Assembly: GCA_014155875.1 (NCBI GenBank)
Contig: JACEFZ010006331.1
Location: 146,001 to 210,000, forward strand
Length of the DNA stretch: 64,000 nucleotides
From: Cepaea nemoralis
Lineage: Eukaryota; Mollusca; Gastropoda; Stylommatophora; Helicidae
Reading direction: 5' to 3'
In this document: positions 12,691-24,400 of the stretch, piece by piece
How the letters are laid out: the number at the start of each line of letters is the position of its first letter
Numbering within the stretch: the stretch's first letter is position 1
Program-made: the position numbers and the translations under genes
Notes under the pieces: model-generated
The model's input: the letters and a program-made list of their open reading frames with translations, nothing else
Told to the model about the DNA's origin: nothing
Databases searched by the model: none

Positions 12691-13470
12691 CCATCTGTGA
12701 TACTGTAATATACATCTCTAATTCTATAATAGCCATCTGTGATACTGTAATATACATCTCTGATTCTATAATAGCCATCTGTGATACTGTAATATACATC
12801 TCTAATTCTATAATAGCCATCTGTGATACTGTAATATACATCTCTGATTCTATAATAGCCATCTGTGATACTGTAATATACATCTCTGATTCTATAATAG
12901 CCATCTGTGATACTGTAATATACATCTCTGATTCTATAATAGCCATCTGTGATACTGTAATATACATCTCTAATTCTATAATAGCCATCTGTGATACTGT
13001 AATATACATCTCTGATTCTATAATAGCCATCTGTGATACTGTAATATACATCTCTAATTCTATAATAGCCATCTGTGATACTGTAATATACATCTCTGAT
13101 TCTATAATAGCCATCTGTGATACTGTAATATACATCTCTGATTCTATAATAGCCATCTGTGATACTGTAATATACATCTCTGATTCTATAATAGCCATTT
13201 GTGATACTGTAATATACATCTCTAATTCTATAATGGACGTCTACGGTGCTGTCATAGACATCTATGGTGCTATAATAGACATCTATGGTGCTATAATATA
13301 AATCTATGGTGCTATAATATAAATCTATGGTGCTATAATATAAATCTATGGTACTATAATATAAATATATGGTGCTATAATAAACATATGTGGTGCTATA
13401 ATAAACATATGTGGTGCTATAGTAAACATATGTGGTATTATAATAGACATGTGTGGTGCTATAACATACA
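12691..13470. repeat. 21/42-bp tandem array E2 and flanking monomers
   Basis: A second dimeric 42-bp subfamily runs from 12691 to about 13231: TCTGTGATACTGTAATATAC(A) plus TCTCTAATTCTATAATAGCC(A), about 13 copies alternating CTAATT and CTGATT. From 13232 to about 13470 the array returns to simple 21-bp monomers (ATCTATGGTGCTATAATAGA(C)). Both dimers can be derived from the same monomer. The array ends about 50 bp before host exon 13519-13646. Confidence 0.95.
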
Positions 13471-13518
13471 TCTATGTTTGCCTGTAACACTGAGACATGC
13501 ACCCACATCTTCATGCAG

Positions 13519-13646
13519 GTGGCGGCGGGGTCCGGCCACATTGAGGTTCTGTTTGTCTACTACAGCGACACCTGTACAGAGCACTGGAACACCAACCCCT
13601 GCGACCCCATGTTCGCTTTCTGTCTGAGCACTCCACAGTTAGGCGG
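13519..13646 (+). CDS. Host gene exon, N-terminal domain of a Notch-ligand-like secreted or membrane protein (part 1)
   Basis: This is an internal exon with an acceptor ending TTCATGCAG (13518) and a consensus donor GTGAGT at 13647. In phase 0 it reads VAAGSGHIEVLFVYYSDTC, TEHWNTNPCDPMFAFCL and STPQLGG, leaving two bases for the next exon. The G-x-IEV start and the CDPMFAFCL motif resemble the start of the MNNL/C2-like N-terminal domain of Delta/Jagged ligands (CDxxFxxCL). The signal peptide would be encoded upstream, outside recognisable sequence. The frame stays open upstream to an ATG at 13474, so a first exon beginning there cannot be excluded. The donor is the first of several tandem copies (13624-13972). 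Phase matches the exon at 21319. Domain assignment is by eye; another secreted family is possible. Confidence 0.72.
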
Positions 13647-13972
13647 GTGAGTGGGGTTTAAATCTTTGTCTATATCTCACTGTCTGTCTCTGAGCACTCT
13701 ACAGACAGGCGGGTGAGTGGGGTTTAAATCTTTGTCTACATCTCACTGTCTGTCTCTGAGCACTCCACAGATAGGCGGGTGAGTGGGGTTTAAATCTTTG
13801 TCTACATCTCACTGTCTGTCTCTGAGCACTCCACACTTAGGCGGGTGAGTGGGGTTTAAATCTTTGTCTACATCTGTCTTTCTGTCTGAGCACTCCAGAA
13901 ACAGGCGGATGAGTGGGGTTTAACTGTGTGTCTACATCTAACATTTTGTGTGAGCACTCCACAGACAGGCGG
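13624..13972. repeat. 66-bp tandem repeat that duplicates the exon 3' end and splice donor
   Basis: Six units start at 13624, 13690, 13756, 13822, 13886 and 13950 with CTGAGCACTCCACAG, followed by ...AGGCGG, GTGAGTGGGGTTTAAATC and a CTGTCTGTCT tail. The first 23 bases of the first unit are the last 23 coding bases of the exon. Four units keep a perfect GGCGG/GTGAGT donor (13647, 13713, 13779, 13845). The last two read GGCGGATGA and have lost the GT. A stop (GGG TGA) follows at once if the first donor is skipped. Confidence 0.95.
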
Positions 13973-14195
13973 ATGAATGAGCTTAACTCTTTGTCTCCAC
14001 CTTGCCTCAGCTAGCTCAATGTTACATGCGCTCATCCTGTCGTGTAACATTTGCACCATATAATGTCTGGGTGGCCTGGTAGTTGGTATACTCGCTTCCC
14101 AATACAATTGCACGAGGTCCAATTGACTACAGTTACAAGATCCAATCCCTCCTTGTCATACACAAGGGCAGGCGTCAGATAACAGCGGGCATATA

Positions 14196-16171
14196 GTGAG
14201 AAAGTCCAATAATAGATGGGGACAGAATGGAGCAACAACTGGTATATAGTGAGATAATGTAATAATAGATTGGGGCAGAATGGAGCAACAACTGGTATAT
14301 AGTGAGATAATGTAATAATAGATTGGGACAGAATGGAGCAACAACTGGTATATAGTGAGATAATGTAATAATAGATTGGGGACAGAATGGAGCAACAACT
14401 GGTATATAGTGAGATAATGTAATAATAGATGGGGACAGAATGGAGCAACAACTGGTATATAGTGAGATAATGTAATAATAGATTGGGGCAGAATGGAGCA
14501 ACAACTGGTATATAGTGAGATAATGTAATAATAGATTGGGGACAGAATGGAGCAACAACTGGTATATAGTGAGATAATGTAATAATAGATTGGGGACAGA
14601 ATGGAGCAACAACTGGTATATAGTGAGATAATGTAATAATAGATTGGGGACAGAATGGAGCAACAACTGGTATATAGTGAGATAATGTAATAATAGATTG
14701 GGACAGAATGGAGCAACAACTGGTATATAGTGAGATAATGTAATAATAGATGGGGACAGAATGGAGTAACAACTCGTATATAGTGAGATAATGTAATAAT
14801 AGATTGGGGCAGAATGGAGCAACAACTGGTATATAGTGAGATAATGTAATAATAGATGGGGACAGAATGGAGCAACAACTGGTATATAGTGAGATAATGT
14901 AATAATAGATTGGGGCAGAATGGAGCAACAACTGGTATATAGTGAGATAATGTAATAATAGATTGGGGCAGAATGGAGCAACAACTGGTATATAGTGAGA
15001 TAATGTAATAATAGATGGGGACAGAATGGAGCAACAACTGGTATATAGTGAGATAATGTAATAATAGATGGGGACAGAATGGAGCAACAACTGGTATATA
15101 GTGAGATAATGTAATAATAGATTGGGGACAGAATGGAGCAACAACTGGTATATAGTGAGACAATGTAATAATAGATGGGGACAGAATGGAGCAACAACTG
15201 GTATATAGTGAGATAATGTAATAATAGATGGGGACAGAATGGAGCAACAACTGGTATATAGTGAGACAATGTAATAATAGATTGGGGCAGAATGGAGCAA
15301 CAACTGGTATATAGTGAGACAATGTAATAATAGATTGGGGCAGAATGGAGCAACAACTGGTATATAGTGAGATAATGTAATAATAGATTGGGGCAGAATG
15401 GAGTAACAACTCGTATATAGTGAGATAATGTAATAATAGATTGGGGACAGAATGGAGCAACAACTGGTATATAGTGAGATAATGTAATAATAGATGGGGA
15501 CAGAATGGAGCAACAACTGGTATATAGTGAGATAATGTAATAATAGATGGGGCAGAATGGAGCAACAACTGGTATATAGTGAGATAATGTAATAATAGAT
15601 GGGGACAGAATGGAGCAACAACTGGTATATAGTGAGATAATGTAATAATAGATTGGGGCAGAATGGAGTAACAACTCGTATATAGTGAGATAATGTAATA
15701 ATAGATTGGGGACAGAATGGAGCAACAACTCGTATATAGTGAGATAATGTAATAATAGATTGGGGCAGAATGGAGTAACAACTCGTATATAGTGAGATAA
15801 TGTAATAATAGATTGGGGCAGAATGGAGTAACAACTCGTATATAGTGAGATAATGTAATAATAGATTGGGGACAGAATGGAGCAACAACTGGTATATAGT
15901 GAGATAATGTAATAATAGATTGGGGCAGAATGGAGTAACAACTCGTATATAGTGAGATAATGTAATAATAGATTGGGGCAGAATGGAGTAACAACTCGTA
16001 TATAGTGAGATAATGTAATAATAGATTGGGGACAGAATGGAGCAACAACTGGTATATAGTGAGATAATGTAATAATAGATGGGGACAGAATGGAGCAACA
16101 ACTGGTATATAGTGAGATAATGTAATAATAGATTGGGGACAGAATGGAGCAACAACTGGTATATAGTGAGA
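14196..16171. repeat. 52-54-bp tandem array (about 37 copies)
   Basis: The unit is GATAATGTAATAATAGATTG, GGGACAGAATGGAGCAACAA, then CTGGTATATAGTGA. Length varies between 52 and 54 bp through TTGGGGA/TTGGGGC/TGGGGA variants. Some units carry AGTAACAACTCG or GAGACAATG. It is the main content of the first intron of the host gene in this window. Minus-strand frames of up to 724 codons are artefacts. Confidence 0.95.
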
Positions 16172-16616
16172 TGGCAAAGGCAAACTACTGAACGTAATCT
16201 TGCCAAGAGATCAATATACAGCTGAAAGATGCTGGTGTTGAAAGCTAAGTCCTGTAAAAGGATATGCTACCAAAAAAAAAAAGTATTATGTAATTTAAAT
16301 AATTGTTGTATTTTTCTTAATTTTCATAAAATGTTGAAATTAGTTATCTACAGTCATATGCGTTATAATATAATGATTACATCTTTAAGGCATTTTCAAC
16401 GTTTTCATAAAAATAATGCACCTATTTTAAATACGTGACAATTTTCGAACCCATTTTTTTCGCAACGGGAACGGGAAAGGGCAGTCGTGTCTGGTATAAA
16501 CAAAGTCATAAAAACTTTGCATCTTCAAAGTTTTCGTAAAAATACTGGATCTATTTTAGATACGTGACAATTTTTGAACCCATTTTTCCCGCAACAGGAA
16601 CGGGAAAGGGCCAAAC

Positions 16617-16653
<37 letters not shown>

Positions 16654-16697
16654 TTGATCAGACAGGGGCTGGGCGAAGCCGGACCGGGTCAGCTAGT
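16172..16697 (+). mobile_element. Composite insertion in the 53-bp array: BovB/RTE-like tail fragment and possible Helitron-like 3' end
   Basis: The 53-bp array is interrupted here; a diverged unit resumes at about 16698. The left part (16172-16260) reads GGCAAAGGCAAACTACTG and ATCTTGCCAAGA, which resembles the 3' tail motif of RTE/BovB-type elements and derived SINEs (from memory). The right part carries two imperfect copies of a roughly 100-bp segment (ACGTGACAATTTT, CGCAAC.GGAACGGGAAAGG), then (GACA)n at 16615-16652 and the terminus GGGCGAAGCCGG, ACCGGGTCAGCTAGT. A similar CAGCTAGT end occurs at 37575. CTAG followed by T after a GC-rich segment fits a Helitron 3' end, but no strong hairpin was verified. 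Confidence 0.4.
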
Positions 16698-16835
16698 ATA
16701 ATAATATATTGGGACAAAATGGAGCAACAACTGGTATAATGAGATAATATAACATGTATGATGGGAGAGAATGGGTTAAGTAACAAGTGATGTGTAATGA
16801 GATAATGTTGCTATAGGTTGGGGCAGAAAGAGCCA

Positions 16836-16889
<54 letters not shown>

Positions 16890-17065
16890 AGGAACCTCGT
16901 TGTTGGAGTAGTTCACTCAGATAACCACACGAAGAATGGGGGAAAAGGTGATGAAAGTGTCTCCACCCTGGCAGACAAACCGCACACCCATTTCCATCAA
17001 TCGTCTCAAATGTGTGTGTATGCGTACGCGCACATGTAGATGTGCGTATATGTGTGTCAGTGTGT

Positions 17066-17155
<90 letters not shown>
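16698..17155. repeat. Residual 53-bp unit followed by (GTT)n, (TG)n and (TA)n microsatellites
   Basis: 16698-16745 is a diverged leftover of the 53-bp array (AAAATGGAGCAACAACTGG). 16836-16889 is a (GTT)n run of about 18 repeats, 17009-17075 is TG-rich, and 17076-17155 is an uninterrupted (TA)n run that abuts the RTE element exactly. No gene. Confidence 0.9.
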
Positions 17156-17158
<3 letters not shown>

Positions 17159-17303
17159 CCCCGATGGTGTTTCCACCTTGTCGTGGTGGGGGAGCTTGAG
17201 TTTCTCAATGACCCTGAGAGCTATGCCGGCGGTAGCGTAGCTACCAGCAGGGCCTCCCAAGCCGGACAGGTCAAAGGGTAGAGAATAGACAAAGAGAAAC
17301 ACC
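17156..17303 (+). ncRNA. HDV-like (Pr77/L1Tc-type) self-cleaving ribozyme candidate at the RTE 5' end
   Basis: A nested double pseudoknot can be drawn. P1 is CTCCCCC (17156-17162) with GGGGGAG (17188-17194). P2 is GGTGTTTC (17166-17173) with GAAACACC (17296-17303). P3 is ACC (17175-17177) with GGT (17185-17187), enclosing L3 TTGTCGT. The P4 region contains TTCTC/GAGAA and TGACC/GGTCA pairings. J4/2 reads GACAAAGA, with a candidate catalytic C. The core CCACCTTGTCGTGGTGG is very close to the Pr77-hallmark ribozyme of trypanosomatid L1Tc elements and to the L3 of CPEB3. P1 starts with C and not the usual G, as I recall for L1Tc. Cleavage would release the exact 5' end of the element. Confidence 0.78.
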
Positions 17304-17444
17304 CTGGTCCTCCAGGTTGGGGGTTGAAGCGTGGGGTTAACATCCCCACCTTTGTAAAAACCTTTCTTTGTTACGAAACAAATACATGAGCCTCGATATC
17401 GGACTGACTTATCTGGACAACGACCTTGGAACGTTAAAGGACTT

Positions 17445-20361
17445 TTGAGATTTGGAACATGGAATGTACGGACACTATATCGAGCTGGAGCGGCCGAAGA
17501 ATTAACCCGGGAGCTGGTTGAATATCAAATGGATATCACAGCAATTCAAGAAATAAGGTGGCCAGGAGAGGGTACTTTAGAGCAAAATGGAATGATTATA
17601 ATATATGGAGGAAACACCCAAAATAAACATGAATTAGGAACAGGATTTATCATCAAAAAAGAGTTATGGGGGAACATTTTAAACTTTAAAGCTTTTAAGG
17701 ACAGGATTAGTAAATTACGAATAAAAGGTAAATGGAAAAATATAACGATGATTAATGTACATGCACCTACTGAAGAGAAAGAAGATGATATTAAAGAAGA
17801 CTTTTATAATGATCTGGAAGATGTCATAGAAGAAACCCCCAAACAGGACATCCTGATTGTGCTGGGAGACTTCAATGCAAAAATAGGTAGAGAGCAAACT
17901 AATAAAAAAGTGGCCGGTATGGAAAGCCTACATACAACTTCAAATGATAATGGATGGAGAGTCATCAACCTGGCAGAAGCCAAAGGACTGCAGATTAGCA
18001 GTACCAGACTACAAAGAAAGGATATACACAAACAAACTTGGAAATCATGTGACAAGAGAACCTATAATCAAATAGATCACATTTTAATTAACAACAGAAA
18101 TGCATCAAACATACAGCAAGTCAGAAGTTATAGAGGAGCTGAGTGCCATAGTGACCATTTCCTCGTTGGAGCAAAATTTAAAATAAAACTTAAGAGAGCT
18201 TTCTATACTAAATTACAAAGATTACACCCAACATATAACAGAGAAAAACTACAAGACATTACAGTCAAAGAGAAATTTACAGATGAAATAAAATGTAAAC
18301 TTGAAACTTTGCAAAACCCTTTGGAGGAAAGCGTTGACCAAACTTGGTTGAACATCAAGAATACAATTCAATCTACCGCAGAAGAATGTCTCGGTGTGTC
18401 AACCACGCATAGAAAGAACAGATGGTTCAATCAAAAATGTGAAGAAGCAGTCACTAAGAAGAAGAATGCCAGACATGTATGGTTAAATGACATCAATAAC
18501 ATCCAAAAGGAAGAGCATTATAGAAATGAATGTAAAGAGGCTACAAAAATAGTCAGACAGCAGAAGCGAGAATATATGAGTAATATAATCAAAGATTTGG
18601 AAACTAATCACCAGAAAAATGAATCCAGAAAGTTTTTTAAAGTACTGAAGTCAATGAAACGAGGGCACCAACAAAACACATATGGTTTAAAAGACAAAAA
18701 TGGGAATATGATAAATACCAATGAAGAAATGTGCAACACATGGAAAGAATATTTTATTGAATTACTAAATTGTGAAGCTCCAAGTAACATTTTCCCACAG
18801 GAAGAGGTTCTAACATGCGAACCACAAATTGAAGAACCTACATTTGAAGAAATCCTATATGTAATCACACGACTTAAAAACAATAAGGCAACTGGGACTG
18901 ATGGAATTGCTGCTGAATTTATAAAGGCAGGTGGCCATGCATTACATCTAAAGCTATACGAACTAATAATAAAAATCTGGAGGACAGAAGAATTACCCCA
19001 TGACTGGAAAGAGTCATTATTGATACCTATCTTTAAGAAAGGAGACAAGTTCCAATGTGGAAATTATAGAGGAATATCACTACTGTCCACAAGCTATAAG
19101 ATACTATCCGCAGTATTACTAAATAGACTAAAACCATATTCAGAAGACATATTAGGTGACTACCAGGCGGGTTTTAGACAAAACAGATCAACAATAGATC
19201 AGATATTTATCTTACGACAAATAGCCGAGAAACATTGGGAATATAAAAGAGATCTCCATAACATTTTTGTGGATTTTAAAAAGGCTTATGATAGTGTCCA
19301 TAGGAATAGTCTATGGAATGTTATGCAGGAATTTGGAATACCAAGGAAGTTAATTAACATGACCAAACTATGCATGGAAGATACTTATAATATAGTAACA
19401 TATAAAGGCAGGAAATCAGACCCCTTCCAAATAACATCTGGCTTGAAACAGGGTGATGCACTATCGCCGCTACTCTTCAATCTGGCTCTAGAGAAAGTTG
19501 TAAGGAAGGTAAAGGAGGAATGTGATATTGGAGGAACATCCAAGCTGCTTGGTTATGCAGATGATATAGATATTATAGGGCAAAGTGAACAAAAGACATT
19601 AGAAATATTGACTCACTTAAAGGAAAAAGCCCAACAGATGGGGCTGGTTAGTCAACCAAGATAAGACAGAATATATGGTAATTTCAAGAGACGGAATGGC
19701 TAAAAACTCTGGCCACATACAAATAGATAATATGACCATTAAAAGAACGGAAACATACAAATACCTGGGTACAATCTTCAACTGCTCCAACATCATAAGG
19801 GAAGAAATACAAACTAGAATCAACTCTGGAAATAAGATATACTATGCACTACAACATCTACTAAAATCAAAGGCGCTATCTCGTAACACCAAAATCACAA
19901 TATACAAAACACTGATCAGACCAGTTGTGCTGTATGGCTCTGAAACCTGGAGTACAACGAAAGGAGACGAAGCCTTGTTACAAACCTTTGAGAACAAAAT
20001 TTTAAGACGCATCTTTGGACCCATTAGGGATACACAAAGTGGAGAGTGGAAAAGAAGAAGTAACAAAGACATTTATGATTTGTTTAAGTCCCCGCTAATC
20101 ACTGGTATCATGAAGGCTAATAGACTACAATGGCTGGGGCATATAGAAAGAATGGAAGATAATAGGGAAACAAAACTCGCTTACACTCAGGAAATAAATG
20201 ACCGTAGACCCCGAGGTAGACCAAGAAGGCGGTGGAGAGATAATATACATACAGACCTACAAGCACTTGGAATCAACGACTGGCAAGAGAAGGTCCACCA
20301 GAGAGACGAATGGAGACAGATTGTATTTGCAGCAAAGAACCTCAATGGCTCGGAATGCTGA
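17445..20361 (+). pseudogene. RTE endonuclease/reverse transcriptase ORF, one clear frameshift
   Basis: The first frame (17445-19664) starts at a TTG reading RFGTWNVRTLYRAGA. It contains endonuclease motifs (QEIRWPGEG, INVHAPTEEKEDD, VLGDFNAKIG, CHSDHFLVGAKF) followed by RT motifs: NNKATGTDGIAAEFIK, PIFKKGDKFQCGNYRGISLL, DYQAGFRQNRSTIDQI, IFVDFKKAYDSVHR, GLKQGDALSPLLFNLALE and the catalytic LLGYADDIDIIG. Near 19643 one base shifts the frame, and the second frame (ending at 20361) continues NQDKTEYMV, TYKYLGTIFN, RPVVLYGSETW, LQWLGHIERM and [10 protein letters not shown]. Together they span about 970 residues. An ATG at 17386 runs in another frame to a stop near 17447, so the true start may also be displaced. 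All catalytic motifs are intact, so decay is recent. Confidence 0.9.
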
Positions 20362-20382
20362 AGAAGAAGAAGAAGAAGAAGA

Positions 20383-21090
<708 letters not shown>

Positions 21091-21133
21091 TGCGACTGTT
21101 TGATATCTCACTGAGTGCATGTAGAAAGACGTT

Positions 21134-21278
<145 letters not shown>

Positions 21279-21318
21279 AAGCATGTGTATGTACATGGTG
21301 TATGTACTAAATCTACAG

Positions 21319-21460
21319 CCTCTCAGTGGACAACTGCAACTATGCGTCGACTGGACAGAGCAGTGACCACTTTCACAACACCAACAACATCGATATGGAA
21401 CACATGACCGACATCAAGGGCCACCCAAACCCCTGGATCGTCAGGGTGGACCGCTTCTTG
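21319..21460 (+). CDS. Host gene exon, N-terminal domain of a Notch-ligand-like protein (part 2)
   Basis: The acceptor is ACTAAATCTACAG (21318), with an excellent branch-like TACTAA 8 bases upstream. The donor is GTGAGT at 21461. One base completes the Gly codon split from 13646, and the 47 following codons are open: LSVDNCNYASTGQSSDHF, HNTNNIDMEHMTDIK and GHPNPWIVRVDRFL. The alternative acceptor at 21326 would break phase. The exon ends in phase 0, which fits the exon at 38831. The single cysteine (DNCNYAS) and the NPW-x-VRV stretch fit the middle of an MNNL-like domain (xCxFxxxST...NPLxLPF). The 21-bp mega-array starts about 25 bp after the donor. Confidence 0.72.
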
Positions 21461-21485
21461 GTGAGTGCTACCCCGAGGGTGCTTT

Positions 21486-24400
21486 ACTGTCACAGAAATC
21501 ACAGACTGTCATATAGAACAGAGACTGTCACAGATTGTCACAGAGACCACCGACTGTCACAGACACCACAGACTATCACAGAGACCACATACTGTCATGA
21601 GATCACAGACTGTCATATAGACCATAGACTATCGTAGAGACCACAGACTCACAGAAACCACATACTGTCACAGAAACCACAGACTGTCACATATAGACCA
21701 CAGACTGTCACACATAGACCACAGACTGTCACACATAGACCACAGAATGTCATATAGAACACAGACTGTCACATACAGACCAAAGATTGTCACACATAGA
21801 CCACAATGTCACACGTAGATCACGACTGTCACATAGACCATGACTGTCACACATAGACCACAGACTGTCACAGAGCTACAGACTGTCACACATAGACCAC
21901 AGACTGTCACAGAGACCAAAGACTGTCACATATAGATCACAGACTGTCACACATAGACCACAGACAGTCAAACATAGACCACAGACTGTCATATAGACCA
22001 CATACTGTCACACATAGATCACAGACTGTCACAAAGACCAAAGACTGTCACATATAGACCACAGACTGTCACACATAGACCACAGAATGTCATATAGAAC
22101 ACAGACTGTCACATACAGACCAAAGATTGTCACACATAGACCACACTGTCACACGTAGATCACGACTGTCACATAGACCATGACTGTCACACATAGACCA
22201 CAGACTGTCACAGAGCTACAGACTGTCACACATAGACCACAGACTGTCACAGAGACCAAAGACTGTCACATATAGATCACAGACTGTCACACATAGACCA
22301 CAGACAGTCAAACATAGACCACAGACTGTCATATAGACCACATACTGTCACACATAGATCACAGACTGTCACAAAGACCAAAGACTGTCACATATAGACC
22401 ACAGACTGTCACACATAGACCACAGAATGTCATATAGAACACAGACTGTCACATACAGACCAAAGATTGTCACACATAGACCACACTGTCACACGTAGAT
22501 CACGACTGTCACATAGACCATGACTGTCACACATAGACCACAGACTGTCACAGATCTACAGACTGTCACACATAGACCACAGACTGTCACAGAGACCAAA
22601 GACTGTCACATATAGATCACAGACTGTCACACATAGACCACAGACAGTCAAACATAGACCACAGACTGTCATATAGACCACATACTGTCACACATAGATC
22701 ACAGACTGTCACAAAGACCAAAGACTGTCACATATAGACCACAGACTGTCACACATAGACCACAGACTGTCACACATAGACCACATACTGTCACAGAAAC
22801 CAAAGGCTGTCAAACATTGACAACAGACTGTCACACATAGACCACAAAATGTCATATAGACCACAGACTGTCATAGAGACCAATGACTGTCACAAATATA
22901 TCACAGACTGCCACGCATAGACCACAGAATGTCACAGAGACCAAAGACTGTCACATATATACCACAGACTGTCACATATATACACCACACACTGTCACAG
23001 AGACCACAGACTGTCACAGAGATCACAGACAGTCACATATATACCACAGACTGTCACATATATACCACAGACTGTCACATATATACCACAGACTGTCACA
23101 TATATACCACAGACTGTAACAGAGATCACAGACAGTCACATATATACCACAGACTGTCACATATATACCACAGACTGTCACATATATACCACAGACTGTA
23201 ACAGAGATCACAGACAGTAACATATATACCACAGACTGTCACATATATACCACAGACTGTAACAGAGATCACAGACAGTCACATATATACCACAGACTGT
23301 CACATATATACCACAGACTGTCACATATATACCACAGACTGTCACAGAGATCACAGACAGTCACATATATACCACAGACTGTCACATATATACCACAGAC
23401 TGTCACATATATACCACAGACTGTCACATATATACCACAGACTGTCACATATATACCACAGACTGTCACATATATACCACAGACTGTCACATATATACCA
23501 CAGACTGTAACAGAGACCACAGACTGTCACATATATACCACAGACTGTCACATATATACCACAGACTGTCACATATATACCACAGACTGTCACATATATA
23601 CCACAGACTGTAACAGAGACCACATATTGTCACATATATACCACAGACTGTCACATATATACAACAGACTGTCACAGAGACCACAGACTGTCACATATAT
23701 ACCACAGACTGTCACATATAGACCACAGACTGTCACATATATACCACAGACTGTCACATATAGACCACAGACTGTCACACATAGACCACAGACGGTCACA
23801 TATAGACCACAGACTGGCACATATAGACCACAGACTGGCACATATATACCACAGACTCTTATATATACCACAGACTGTAACAGAGACCACATATTGTCAC
23901 ATATATACCACAGACTGTCACATATAGACCACAGACTGTCACACATAGACCACAGACTGTCACATACAGACCACAGACTGTCACACATAGACCACAGACT
24001 GTCACACATAGACCACAGACGGTCACATATAGACCACAGACTGGCACATATATACCACAGACTGTCACATATATACCACAGACTGTCACACATAGACCAC
24101 AGACGGTCACATATAGACCACAGACGGTCACATATAGACCACAGACTGGCACATATATACCACAGACTCTTATATATACCACAGACTGTAACAGAGACCA
24201 CATATTGTCACATATATACCACAGACTGTCACATATAGACCACAGACTGTCACACATAGACCACAGACTGTCACATATAGACCACAGACTGTCACACATA
24301 GACCACAGACTGTCAAACATAGACCACAGGCTGTCACAGAGACCATAGACTATCACATATAGACCACATAATGTCATATAGACCACAGACTGTCACATAC

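Noticed and set aside
14032..16206. Minus-strand ORFs of 588-724 codons rich in Leu, Tyr and Ile resembling membrane proteins
   Set aside because: Translations of the 53-bp array in three minus frames. The hydrophobicity comes from the AT-rich unit.
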